Source: JAGLOK01 sp963676355
GTDB lineage: Bacteria > Bacillota > Clostridia > Christensenellales > UMGS416
Reading direction: 5' to 3'
Length of the DNA stretch: 64,000 bases
NCBI GenBank assembly: GCA_963676355.1
Contig: OY781093.1
Location: 186,001 to 250,000, forward strand
Shown here in pieces: positions 1 through 8,706 of this stretch; position 1 is the stretch's first letter, and each line of letters starts with the position of its first letter. Below the pieces are notes generated by a model. That model saw only the letters and a list, made by a program, of their open reading frames with translations. It was not told the origin of the DNA and did no database searches. The translations under genes and the position numbers were made by a program.

Positions 1-296
1 AAAACGACAAAACAAATCATAAAAACGCAGGGTTTACCGATGAGGAGCGAGAAAAATTCACCAAGCTTTTGGATGCTGGATTTACCGATACATTCCGACT
101 GCTCTATCCTGATGCTGAAGGAAAATACACTTGGTGGTCATATATGTTTAACGCCCGCAAGAACAATGCCGGATGGAGAATCGACTACTTTGTAGTATCC
201 GACAGAATTGCAGACAAAGTTCAAGACAGCATTATTCATGCTGACGTAATGGGATCCGATCACTGCCCTGTGGAGCTTGTGATAGACCTTGACTAA
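1..296 (+). CDS. xth: Exonuclease III (C-terminal part, cut by window edge)
   Basis: Only the last ~98 codons are present; the reading frame is open from base 3. The fragment shows the family's C-terminal signatures: NHKNAGFTDEER, a WRIDYF block and the SDHCPVEL motif, whose Asp-His pair belongs to the catalytic site of the exonuclease III/AP-endonuclease fold. The enzyme cuts DNA 5' of abasic sites and trims 3' blocks in base-excision repair in the cytoplasm. A TTG inside the fragment could be read as a start, but conserved family sequence continues upstream of it, so the gene is simply cut. It ends just before a two-way terminator and converges with the epimerase gene. Confidence 0.9.
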   Translation, partial: NDKTNHKNAGFTDEEREKFTKLLDAGFTDTFRLLYPDAEGKYTWWSYMFNARKNNAGWRIDYFVVSDRIADKVQDSIIHADVMGSDHCPVELVIDLD

Positions 297-310
297 GCTT
301 TAAGTTCTTA

Positions 311-339
311 AAAAACTGTGGATTTTTCCACAGCTTTTT
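311..339. terminator. Bidirectional Rho-independent terminator
   Basis: A 7-bp stem, CTGTGGA (316-322) with TCCACAG (327-333), has a TTTT loop and is flanked by five A's on the left and five T's on the right. It therefore gives a U-run on either strand, serving the exonuclease gene from the left and the epimerase gene from the right. Confidence 0.85.
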
Positions 340-344
340 AACTA

Positions 345-1319
345 TCATAAATTCTCTTTATACCACTCGATCGCAGCATCAATTCCCTTTTCAAAATCCC
401 AATCGGGATCGTACCCCAGAAGTTTTTTCGCCTTTGAGATATCGGCGTTGCTGTGCTTTATGTCCCCTATTCTGTCAGGACCAAACCTTGGCTCGACATC
501 CTTGCCCAAAGCTTTTGTCAAAACATAATAAATATCAATCAGATATTCTCTTCCACCATAGGCAATATTATATACCTGACCAGCGGCTTCGCTGGACGCT
601 TTACACGCTTTCAGATTTGCCTCGATTACGTTTTCGATATAAGTAAAATCGCGGCTTTGCTTTCCGTCGCCATTAATTGTAGGCTGCTCACCATCCATTA
701 ACTGCTTTATAAATTTCGGTATAACAGCCGCATATGCGCCATACGGATCCTGTCTTCTGCCAAATACATTAAAATATCTTAAGCCATAAGTGTCAAGACC
801 ATAGTGCATGGTATATTGTTTTCCATATTGTTCACCTAACATTTTTGTAACTGCATATGGTGAGAGCAAATTTCCTTCAACGCCCTCTTTTTTGGGAAGA
901 TTGGGTTCATCACCGTAAACTGAAGAACTGGACGCATAGACAAACTTCTTCACACCATTTTGTCTTGCCGATTCCATCATGTTTATTGCGCCTTTGATAT
1001 TTATCTCTTCATATAATAAAGGCATTTCTATGCTTCTTGGCACACTTCCCCAAGCTGCCTGATGCAATACATAGTCTACATTCTCACAGGCACTCATACA
1101 TGTGTCTAAATCACGTATATCCCCTTTTATGAAAGAAAAATCTGGATTATCCATAAATAACTCCACATTTTCCTTTTTACCGTTTGATAGGTCATCCAAG
1201 CATCTCACTTTATAGCCTTTGTTAAGCAAAGCCTCGCACAGGTTTGAGCCGATAAACCCAGCACCCCCTGTAACCAAAAAAAGTGAGTCTTTGTCAAATT
1301 TTAAATTGCTGTATCCCAT
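345..1319 (-). CDS. NAD-dependent UDP-sugar 4-epimerase (WbpP/GalE-like SDR)
   Basis: An extended short-chain dehydrogenase of 324 aa. The NAD-binding GGAGFIG motif lies at residues 18-24, the catalytic Ser at about 130-132 (SSSSVYG) and the YxxxK pair at Y155/K159. The stretches AAWGSVPRSI and NVFGRRQDPYGAYAAV resemble UDP-N-acetylglucosamine 4-epimerases of the WbpP/WbgU group more than classical GalE. It probably interconverts UDP-GlcNAc and UDP-GalNAc, or the acids or non-acetylated forms, for surface polysaccharide; the exact substrate is inference. The start has GGAG about 8 nt upstream. It stands alone, separated from yhaN by a strong terminator. No glycosyltransferases are nearby in this window. 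Confidence 0.88.
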   Translation of the reverse strand: MGYSNLKFDKDSLFLVTGGAGFIGSNLCEALLNKGYKVRCLDDLSNGKKENVELFMDNPDFSFIKGDIRDLDTCMSACENVDYVLHQAAWGSVPRSIEMPLLYEEINIKGAINMMESARQNGVKKFVYASSSSVYGDEPNLPKKEGVEGNLLSPYAVTKMLGEQYGKQYTMHYGLDTYGLRYFNVFGRRQDPYGAYAAVIPKFIKQLMDGEQPTINGDGKQSRDFTYIENVIEANLKACKASSEAAGQVYNIAYGGREYLIDIYYVLTKALGKDVEPRFGPDRIGDIKHSNADISKAKKLLGYDPDWDFEKGIDAAIEWYKENL

Positions 1320-1340
1320 AAATTATCTCCGGTAGTATTT

Positions 1341-1371
1341 TATAAAAATAGCCTGTTCACAGGCTATTTTA
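1341..1371 (-). terminator. Terminator after the yhaN-like gene
   Basis: A perfect 11-bp stem (1345-1355 with 1360-1370) has a TTCA loop. On the minus strand the stem runs into TTTTTATA. It sits 18 bp downstream of the ATPase stop codon and isolates the epimerase gene from the upstream operon. Confidence 0.85.
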
Positions 1372-1388
1372 AATTTAATATTTTTCAT

Positions 1389-4319
1389 TTAGTTAAGTTC
1401 GATTATCTGAGCCTTTGGCTGATTTTCGCGCATTGCTTCCACTATGAAGTCATGACATGTAAATATAAGTATCTGGCGTTTTTTTGCAATCTGTGCCAAA
1501 AGGTCAAGTCCCGCGCCAAGGCGTGCTTTATCCCATGTTATAAGTGCTTCATCCAGCGTTATTGGCATCGCTTCTTGTCCCTCGTCAAACGACTCGATTA
1601 CAGATAGGCGTATGCTTAGATATATCTGCTCACGCGTGGCTTGAGAAAGTCGTGCAGCCTGCGGAGTCATATAATTGCCATTCTGAGTGAGCACTGTAAT
1701 TTCAGATGTCTCAGAGTCCAAATCCAACTCGCTGTATTTACCATCAGTAAGTATCGAAAGATAATAGCTTGCTCGTTGCAAAACTTCCGGCTGATGCAGC
1801 TTTGAGAATGTATCTTGTCCGTCTTTTATAATCTGCTCGCTCACCCGAAGCTTGTCGTATTCCATCTTAGAATTTAATATTTTATCATCCAAAGCAAGTA
1901 TTTCAGATGCGATATCTGAAGGATCATGTCCTAAAAGCGCTTTCTTAACGTTGTTTTCCATCACGCCAATCTTGCTCTGAGCTTCACCAATTTTATCTCT
2001 GCACTCTGCGATTCTATCTTTTGCTTGAGACACAGCTTCTTCGTTATAAGGCCATCCTGCTTGGCTTAAGTGGTTAAGTCGCTCGGATATCTCTTTAAAG
2101 TTCGGATATTTCTCCAAGATCTCATCCCTTAAGACTACAGCGCGGTTAAGCTTGCTATAACGCTCCTGAATGCTTTCTATCTCTTCCAAAGGATTTTCAC
2201 CCAAAAGAGCTTCCATTTCGTTCAGCTCGCTTTTTGCTTTGTCGTAAGCGGCTTTAAGCTTTGCAACTTCTTCCGGAGATGGTGCAGGACTTTTAGCTTG
2301 TGGTGCGTCTGAATGTTGCATTTTAGCTACATGCTCCATTGCATTATCCAAAAGGTTGTTTAGAGCATTTAGATTCTGCTCATCATCATGGAACGGAAAA
2401 TCAAGCAAAATGTTTGCAAGTTTTGAAATCTCGCTTTCTTCCTGTGGAACATCTGCGATGTTTTCTTCCGGCTGAGCCTTCGGCTCAACTATTTCTTCAT
2501 CAGGCTTAACATCATCAGTTTTTTCAGATTCAGCAGCCTCGTCCTTTTTCCGTCTTTCCTCAAAAAGCTTTTGTCTTGCTTCTTTAAGCTCTATAACATC
2601 TTCACTTATGCTTTTATCTGCACGTTTGATTTTAATCTTAGAAACAGGAAGTCCATAAAGCTCTTTTTCAAACTCTGCTTTGTTGTATTCCTCTTCCTCT
2701 CGTGCACCTTTTATAACTTCTTCTTTGCTTTTTAGCTGTGATTTTGCAGACTTTTGCTTTATAAATCCAAAATCCGATACAAGTAAAATCAGTCCAATTC
2801 CGGTTAGTAGGTTCGCAATAATTGGTATATCCAAAGGAATAATTTTAAACAAATCTACAAACGAATCAAAAATATTATTTACTGGTGATATGTTTTGCAG
2901 CAAATCTTTTATAGTATTAACAAAGAACAAAGACACTCCCGACAATACTATAAGTATTGAAATTATAAGCGTAAAGATGAAAAAGAATGTTCTTGTACCG
3001 CTCTTCTTAGGATGGCTTGCACTTTCTATAAGCATATCCAGCTGCGTTTTGCTTTCAGAGTATAGCTCTAGTTTTCCCGCAAGGCTCATAGCGTTAATTT
3101 GATCGAGAGATTTGAAAATCTCTTCTTCATGCGTTGCGTCATGTAATCTCTCTGCACAAACCTTTTTCCAGTTTTCAGCCGCTTTGGAATAATCATCGTT
3201 GTCATTTAATTGTTCTTGAGTATAATAGCTTTCATCTTCCTTAAATGATAAAAAGTCCGATTGCTCACTTTCAGTAGATTCTGATACATATCCTATAGAT
3301 TCTGCATCTTCCTTTTCGGGATCTGAAATGCTAAGCATTCTTATTTCATTTTCATATTCTAATGCCTTTTTATATTTTTCAGGCACTTCTTCTTGCTGAT
3401 CAGGCACAACTTCAGTTTCTTGTTCTTTATTTAACAGATTTTCGTATGAAAGCCTGGCATCCTCCTCTTCATGTAAAAGAGAAACATATTCTTCTTTGAT
3501 GTCAGGAAGCCATGGTTTATAAGGCGATAAGTCTCCAGCTTCTTTTGCCAATATCTTTATCCTTGATATATCTTCCTTAAGACCATTCATCTTGGTCGCT
3601 TCCTGTATAAATGCGCTTTCAAATTCAATCTTGTTTTGCAAATCGTTAATCTCGCGCTTTGTTTTATCAAGCTCAAGATAGTCTCTCGCTGCATCTTTTT
3701 GGTCTTGGTTGACTTCTGAAAGTCTATCTTTTAAAGACTCGCGCTCTTTTAAAAGTTCATTTATAGCAGAAGGTCCCTCGATGCTTTTAAACAACTCATC
3801 TGCTTTTTTTCTTGAAATTGATATAGCTTCGTTTGCGCTGACAAGTTCTTTTGCCATGTCCGCATCCATAAATTCTTCTTTTATTCCCTGCCAAATATCT
3901 TCCTTAATTGAGCTCATTGCATGAAAGTCTAGGGCATAAATATTCTCATACACTTCTTTTGATAAGTCTTGAACTATCGGTGCTTTCACACTTCCGAGAT
4001 TTTGAAAATCAAAGTTTTCATTGATGTTCAGGTCGCAGGAAAATTGGGATATAATCCGAGAAAGAGTAAGCGGAGAGCCATCCTCTCGCTCAAATTCACC
4101 TGAAATATGTGCTTCGTTTGATCCATGGCGCACATATCGCATTCTCTCTTCGGGTGACATCTCTTCAGGCAAGCCGAATAGCAGCACTTTTATCATATCA
4201 AAAATGGTCGATTTACCGGCTTCATTTTGTCCATTCACCACCGCCAGATTCCCGTTGAAATCAACCGCATAGTTTTCGAATCTGCCAAAATTCTTAACTG
4301 TAAGCCGTCTAATTCTCAT
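1389..4319 (-). CDS. yhaN: YhaN-like SMC/Rad50-type AAA ATPase with internal membrane segments
   Basis: A 976-aa protein with the layout of Rad50/SbcC-like ATPases. The N-terminal half-domain carries Walker A GQNEAGKST (residues 30-38). Long charged coiled-coil arms follow. The C-terminal half has an ABC-like signature in LSQATREQIYLSIRLS (near residue 885) and Walker B MPITLDEA (near residue 920). Two hydrophobic segments, near 443-465 and 496-516, interrupt the coiled coil, so the apex is probably anchored in the membrane, as predicted for B. subtilis YhaN. It overlaps the yhaO-like gene by 11 bp, the usual pairing of an SMC-like ATPase with a Mre11-like phosphoesterase. The catalytic motifs look intact here, in contrast to the partner. 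The cellular role is not established; DNA end processing or repair is inferred from the family. Confidence 0.85.
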   Translation of the reverse strand: MRIRRLTVKNFGRFENYAVDFNGNLAVVNGQNEAGKSTIFDMIKVLLFGLPEEMSPEERMRYVRHGSNEAHISGEFEREDGSPLTLSRIISQFSCDLNINENFDFQNLGSVKAPIVQDLSKEVYENIYALDFHAMSSIKEDIWQGIKEEFMDADMAKELVSANEAISISRKKADELFKSIEGPSAINELLKERESLKDRLSEVNQDQKDAARDYLELDKTKREINDLQNKIEFESAFIQEATKMNGLKEDISRIKILAKEAGDLSPYKPWLPDIKEEYVSLLHEEEDARLSYENLLNKEQETEVVPDQQEEVPEKYKKALEYENEIRMLSISDPEKEDAESIGYVSESTESEQSDFLSFKEDESYYTQEQLNDNDDYSKAAENWKKVCAERLHDATHEEEIFKSLDQINAMSLAGKLELYSESKTQLDMLIESASHPKKSGTRTFFFIFTLIISILIVLSGVSLFFVNTIKDLLQNISPVNNIFDSFVDLFKIIPLDIPIIANLLTGIGLILLVSDFGFIKQKSAKSQLKSKEEVIKGAREEEEYNKAEFEKELYGLPVSKIKIKRADKSISEDVIELKEARQKLFEERRKKDEAAESEKTDDVKPDEEIVEPKAQPEENIADVPQEESEISKLANILLDFPFHDDEQNLNALNNLLDNAMEHVAKMQHSDAPQAKSPAPSPEEVAKLKAAYDKAKSELNEMEALLGENPLEEIESIQERYSKLNRAVVLRDEILEKYPNFKEISERLNHLSQAGWPYNEEAVSQAKDRIAECRDKIGEAQSKIGVMENNVKKALLGHDPSDIASEILALDDKILNSKMEYDKLRVSEQIIKDGQDTFSKLHQPEVLQRASYYLSILTDGKYSELDLDSETSEITVLTQNGNYMTPQAARLSQATREQIYLSIRLSVIESFDEGQEAMPITLDEALITWDKARLGAGLDLLAQIAKKRQILIFTCHDFIVEAMRENQPKAQIIELN

Positions 4320-5508
4320 AGCCCGCCTCCTTTATCATGACCTTGCACAATGTATCAATCAGGCCTTCTTTAAACTCGGCCTTATATTCTTCTTTTTTCT
4401 CTTTGTCTATTGTTTCATAAAAAAGCTCACTGCCTTTGCCCACTTTTTCCAGTGTATCTTCCAGCTTATCTTCGTCATTTTTAATTGAATCTATTATCTT
4501 TACACTTTCAACAAACGGAGATGTCGAATCAAAAAGAGACTTTGGAAGCATTGGAAGCAATCCATCTTTCTGGATAAATACTACTATATCCATAGTGTTT
4601 GACAACTCATCTGCCGCATTTTTTACTTCCTCTTGGCTAAAGCTATCTGCAAAAGGACACCTGCCGGTAAGTCTTACCCTCACAAAAGCATCTTTTACAG
4701 ATGTAACATGAGATTGTATCTCAGTTTCAATGCGCCTTTTTAATGTGTTAATATCATTTTCTTGAATGTTTCCTATTTCAATGTCATAAAATGCTGCCTC
4801 TGAAAGCGGAATCTTATCCATCACCATCTGACCGTATCCGTTAATCTCCGCATACAGTGCTCCGCCTGCTTTGTCACCAAACCACACCCCTGTTGGTGAT
4901 CCGGGATATATAATATTACTATCAGAACGAGCCACCAAATAGTGATGATATCCTCCCAGCACAAAAAGATCATAATTAAGCCCCGCAAGGCCATCCAAAA
5001 CAAAAGAGTTTTGGTTTTTAAATCCGTCCCCGTCATATATAAGCCCGATTGTCGGATATGAAGTTTCTTTCTGCTCAAATTGCTCTGCAATAAAAGCTGT
5101 GCCGCTCGAATATCCTGAAGCGAAAATCACAGCTTCAGGTGCGCCGTCTGCACCTATTAGCTCATAACGCTCCACTTCGTGTGAAAAATCTATAAAGTTA
5201 TTGGTTTTTATAATATCCGGTGCTGCTGCACTGTCAGCTTTTCCGTGTGCATAGAGCACCTTTATTCCGCAGGCTGCCAACTGAAGGAAACATTTTCTTA
5301 AAAATATCATCGTCTCAAAGCTTGCACAGTCATTGTGAAATAAATCGCCACATATTAAAAATGCGGTTACATTACGGCTCGCTGCCTCATCAACCGCGCG
5401 TTTGAACGCGTCTTTTTTTAGGCTTTCAAGTTTTTTTCTTTCATCATCGCCCAACAATGACGGCGAATCAAAGTGAACATCACCGACTGCCATTAATTTT
5501 AAAGACAT
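4309..5508 (-). CDS. yhaO: YhaO-like metallophosphoesterase, probably catalytically degenerate
   Basis: A 399-aa Mre11/SbcD-type phosphoesterase. Motif I is present as VGDVHFD (D10, H12) and motif II as ICGDLFHND (D55). The expected GNHD motif reads HGKAD (88-92), the conserved His after the central strand is Tyr158 (GLIYDGD) and the GHxH motif reads GGYH (185-188). Three metal or catalytic positions are thus changed. The YPGSPTG segment typical of the family remains, and a charged C-terminal region probably contacts the ATPase. The gene follows the membrane microprotein gene by 30 bp and overlaps yhaN by 11 bp. Family members are nucleases; this one may act as a structural subunit. Assignment to the family is good, activity doubtful. 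Confidence 0.82.
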   Translation of the reverse strand: MSLKLMAVGDVHFDSPSLLGDDERKKLESLKKDAFKRAVDEAASRNVTAFLICGDLFHNDCASFETMIFLRKCFLQLAACGIKVLYAHGKADSAAAPDIIKTNNFIDFSHEVERYELIGADGAPEAVIFASGYSSGTAFIAEQFEQKETSYPTIGLIYDGDGFKNQNSFVLDGLAGLNYDLFVLGGYHHYLVARSDSNIIYPGSPTGVWFGDKAGGALYAEINGYGQMVMDKIPLSEAAFYDIEIGNIQENDINTLKRRIETEIQSHVTSVKDAFVRVRLTGRCPFADSFSQEEVKNAADELSNTMDIVVFIQKDGLLPMLPKSLFDSTSPFVESVKIIDSIKNDEDKLEDTLEKVGKGSELFYETIDKEKKEEYKAEFKEGLIDTLCKVMIKEAGYEN

Positions 5509-5538
5509 ATAACCACCTTTCCGGACCTACCAAATATT

Positions 5539-5703
5539 TTAAAATTCAATCTTTGCAGAAAGCTCCAACTCATCATCATAAAGATGCATCTTCATCCGTC
5601 TAAGCCTTCTGACCAATAAAATAACGACTAAAACAAGCGTAATAAACAAAAACGCCAATATAGCCGCTATAGCATAAAATAATATTGGATTATCAATAGA
5701 CAT
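5539..5703 (-). CDS. 54-aa single-pass membrane microprotein
   Basis: A short gene whose ATG overlaps the LRR gene's stop codon by one base (TAATG), preceded by AGGAG at good spacing inside the end of that gene, so translation is probably coupled. The product starts MSIDNPILFYAI. It has one long hydrophobic helix (about residues 7-31), then an RRLRR positive cluster and an acidic tail DDELELS. That layout predicts a short outside N-terminus and a cytoplasmic C-terminal tail. I recognise no family. Its place between an LRR surface protein and the YhaO/YhaN pair suggests it links or anchors those products; this is inference. The predicted coding potential rests on the RBS, the overlap and the helix/positive-inside pattern. 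Confidence 0.72.
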   Translation of the reverse strand: MSIDNPILFYAIAAILAFLFITLVLVVILLVRRLRRMKMHLYDDELELSAKIEF

Positions 5704-7301
5704 TATTTTCTCCTGTTTAGCACAAAGTGCAATATAATTGCAGATATAATTATTATAACTCCCAAAAGCAATATATACAAAAGGTATTTTGGGAGGATTT
5801 TCCCTTCTTCCACCACCTCTGGCATCACTGTCTGCACAGGTGTTTGCGTAATTATTGCATCCGTTGGCTCAGGTGTGAAGGTCGCAGCCGCATTCACAAC
5901 AGCACCATTAACTCTTGCTGAATATTTTATAATTTTTTGCGGCAGAGAGCCGTCTTTTATTTCAAGACACAAAACGTAATCATGCACTCCCTCAGTAGCT
6001 CCACCGTATGAAACTGAAAGTGCCTCATTTGCTTGTTCGCTTAAGCTTTCATCTTGCAACAAGAAGAGCTGCCCCTGTTTTAGTTCAAACAGCTTAAGTG
6101 AATACGCTTGAGCATTTTGCCCAATGTTTTCAAGCTCAGCCCAATTAAAGCCACATTCAATCACAACACTGTTTGTATCGCCCATTAAAGAAATAACTTC
6201 AAGCTTTGCGCCTTTTTGAGTGCCGCCGGTGTTTTTGTAGCCATCCAGAACATCCTTGTTTGTTGCATCATTTAAATCCAGATAATTATATGAAAAGCTT
6301 ATCTGATAGGAATATGGTATTTCAAAGTTTATAAACTTTGAAAGCGAAGTCAAATTGTTTGATGCAAATGAAGCACGCCTTATATTTTCAAGGTTTCCAA
6401 TGCCATCTGGCACATCCTCCAAAAGATTTTGACCACACATCAATACTTCTAGATTTTCCATCTGCAGCACAGCATCAGGAATCTTTGTAAAGTAATTGTT
6501 TGTCATCACCAGCTGCTCAAGCTTTTTCATGTTTGCAAAACTTTGTGGCATATTGCTAATAAGGTTGCCAGAAAGGTCCAGCCTTATAATCGGCAAGTTA
6601 GAAAGGTATTCCGGCAAATCCACAAGTTTGTTGTCCGCAAAATATAAATAGCCTAGCCTTTGCATCCCGCTTAAGTTCGGAAGCGATTCAAGTTCGCACC
6701 CGTTCATCATCAAAAGCTCCAAGTTTGTAAGGTTTTCAACAAATTCAAACCCTTCAATCTTTGCTCCTGAAATGTCCAATCTGTCCAGCGTATTTGCAGT
6801 AGAAAAAAGGTTGGGTGCAGCTTCAAGATTTAAATCACCCATATATATACGCCTTATGCTGGGCATTTCAAAAAAGCTATTCGGAATAGTCGCTATCTCA
6901 TTATTGCTTATATCAATGTGCTCCAATGATGAAAGATTTGTTTTTTCTGGTAGCGTTTTTAACCAATTATAATCTAAATAGAGAGATTTAAGATTGGAAA
7001 GCCCTATAATGGGCGATATATCTGTAATGTTATTAAAAGACAAAACCAAATCTTTAACGTTTTGCGCATGTTCCAAGCCATCAAGACACTTTATGTTTAA
7101 ATAAGATAGGTCAAGCCGTCCACTTAGCGACTTCATATCATCTATGGTGATTCCTTCTTTTCCGATTATCTTCACCATGGCAGTTTTTAATTCTTCGCAT
7201 CCAAATTGAACCAAGTCATCCGCATGAGCGGTAGAATCCGGAAAAAGCACAAGCACTGTAACCAGCGATAGTAATAATACTAAAATCTTTTTAAATTTCA
7301 C
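5703..7301 (-). CDS. Secreted membrane-anchored leucine-rich repeat protein
   Basis: A 532-aa protein with a Sec signal peptide (KFKK, then a hydrophobic core, cleavage near AHA-DD at about residue 27). A series of ~22-residue leucine-rich repeats runs from about 65 to 330 (pattern LxxLxLxxNxLxxLP). A non-repeat domain follows, then a Thr/Pro-rich linker, one C-terminal helix (about 503-527) and an NRRK stop-transfer. It should sit outside the cell, held by the C-terminal helix. LRR domains of this kind bind proteins or glycans; the ligand is unknown. It begins 4 bp after ktrB and is coupled to the 54-aa microprotein, so it is part of the same transcript as yhaO/yhaN. Confidence 0.85.
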   Translation of the reverse strand: MKFKKILVLLLSLVTVLVLFPDSTAHADDLVQFGCEELKTAMVKIIGKEGITIDDMKSLSGRLDLSYLNIKCLDGLEHAQNVKDLVLSFNNITDISPIIGLSNLKSLYLDYNWLKTLPEKTNLSSLEHIDISNNEIATIPNSFFEMPSIRRIYMGDLNLEAAPNLFSTANTLDRLDISGAKIEGFEFVENLTNLELLMMNGCELESLPNLSGMQRLGYLYFADNKLVDLPEYLSNLPIIRLDLSGNLISNMPQSFANMKKLEQLVMTNNYFTKIPDAVLQMENLEVLMCGQNLLEDVPDGIGNLENIRRASFASNNLTSLSKFINFEIPYSYQISFSYNYLDLNDATNKDVLDGYKNTGGTQKGAKLEVISLMGDTNSVVIECGFNWAELENIGQNAQAYSLKLFELKQGQLFLLQDESLSEQANEALSVSYGGATEGVHDYVLCLEIKDGSLPQKIIKYSARVNGAVVNAAATFTPEPTDAIITQTPVQTVMPEVVEEGKILPKYLLYILLLGVIIIISAIILHFVLNRRK

Positions 7302-7305
7302 GTCG

Positions 7306-8670
7306 CTAGCCCACCATAATCTTGCCTTCAGGATATTTAAACTTTATCTTTGAACGGCTGTAGCTTCTGGAAAATGCGAGTGCCAGCGTAAGAGGACCAA
7401 CACGTCCTGCAAACATTGTGATTATCATAAATATTTTCGATGTTGTTGAAAGATGAGGAGTCATTCCAGTTGAAAGTCCAACAGTTGCAAATGCCGAAAC
7501 CGATTCAAACATAATATTTTCAAATTTGAAAAGCTCAGGATCATTGCCAATCTCCGCAACCGACAGCACCATTCCAAACACAAACACTATAACCAAGCCG
7601 ATTACAGTAATCGTAACTGCTCGATATGCCGTACCCTTTATCAGCTGTCTGTTAAACGCTGTTATCTCATGACGTCCTCGAAGCACAGTATAGACTATGA
7701 GAAGCACCACAGCAAAAGTAGTTGTTTTGACACCGCCGCCAGTACCTGCAGGTGATGCACCGATAAACATAAGTATCGAGGACATAAACTTGCTGGGCAA
7801 AGTCATTGCGCCTTGGTCGATTGTATTAAACCCTGCCGTTCTTGTTGTGACCGACTGAAACATCGCTGCCATCAATTTTTCGAAAAAATTAAGCTTCCCT
7901 GAAGCTAGAGTTTCAGGGTTTTTAAATTCCATAATTAAAAAGAATAAAAAGCCTAATCCGAGAAGGACAGCGGTTATTGTAATTACAACTTTTGAGTGAA
8001 GCGATAAAAGCTTAAACTTTTTATTGTTGCCGATGTCTATGAGCACAGTAAATCCAATACCACCAACTACTATAAGCATAATAAGAGTTATATTAACTAG
8101 AAAATCAGTTTGATATGCAGTAAATGAAGTGTAGTTACCCATCACATCAAATCCAGCATTACAAAAGGCGGATATGGAATGAAATACGCTCCTGTATAGA
8201 CCGTCCGCAAATCCATATTCAGGGATAAAGCGGATGGATAATAGCATCACACCAATTAGCTCAAATGACAGGGTTAAAAACAGAATCTTGCGAATAAGTG
8301 CCACAAGCCCCTGCAATGAAAATTCATTCAAAGCTTCTTGAATTACAAGTCGCTCGCGAAGTCCCACGCGTCGTCCCATAAGCATCAGTATGAGTGTTGC
8401 CATGGTCATAAAACCAAGTCCACCAAACTGAATCAGCACAAGTATTGTAACCTGTCCAAATGTAGACCATCCGGTTGCAGTGTCACGGACAATAAGCCCC
8501 GTCACACATACAGCCGATGTGGATGTGAAAAGCGAATCCACAAAGTTTGCTTTTTCTGCGCCGGGAGCTGCGGCCGCCGGAAGAGACAAAAGCAGTGCGC
8601 CAATCAAAATTACAGCCGCAAAGCCGATAACCAGAATTTGCGGCGGATCTAATTTAATTCTTTTATTCAT
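7306..8670 (-). CDS. ktrB: KtrB/TrkH-type potassium channel subunit
   Basis: A 454-aa polytopic membrane protein of the Trk/Ktr/HKT family. The four pore-loop filters are visible as SAVCVTGLIV, SAFCNAGFD, TRTAGFNT and FATVGLSTG, each with the selectivity glycine. It transports K+ (often with Na+) and normally needs a cytoplasmic KtrA/TrkA RCK subunit. No such gene is adjacent in the window, so the partner must be encoded elsewhere. The gene starts 36 bp after rnr with only a weak Shine-Dalgarno sequence, and a TAGAAT/TATACT-rich stretch just upstream may provide a separate promoter. Length is normal for KtrB. Confidence 0.93.
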   Translation of the reverse strand: MNKRIKLDPPQILVIGFAAVILIGALLLSLPAAAAPGAEKANFVDSLFTSTSAVCVTGLIVRDTATGWSTFGQVTILVLIQFGGLGFMTMATLILMLMGRRVGLRERLVIQEALNEFSLQGLVALIRKILFLTLSFELIGVMLLSIRFIPEYGFADGLYRSVFHSISAFCNAGFDVMGNYTSFTAYQTDFLVNITLIMLIVVGGIGFTVLIDIGNNKKFKLLSLHSKVVITITAVLLGLGFLFFLIMEFKNPETLASGKLNFFEKLMAAMFQSVTTRTAGFNTIDQGAMTLPSKFMSSILMFIGASPAGTGGGVKTTTFAVVLLIVYTVLRGRHEITAFNRQLIKGTAYRAVTITVIGLVIVFVFGMVLSVAEIGNDPELFKFENIMFESVSAFATVGLSTGMTPHLSTTSKIFMIITMFAGRVGPLTLALAFSRSYSRSKIKFKYPEGKIMVG

Positions 8671-8706
8671 AGAGTATATTCTACCATAATTTGCATTGTG
8701 ATGTCA

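Noticed and set aside
2680..3102. 140-codon plus-strand frame opposite yhaN
   Set aside because: Antisense to conserved ATPase codons, no RBS or neighbours in phase.
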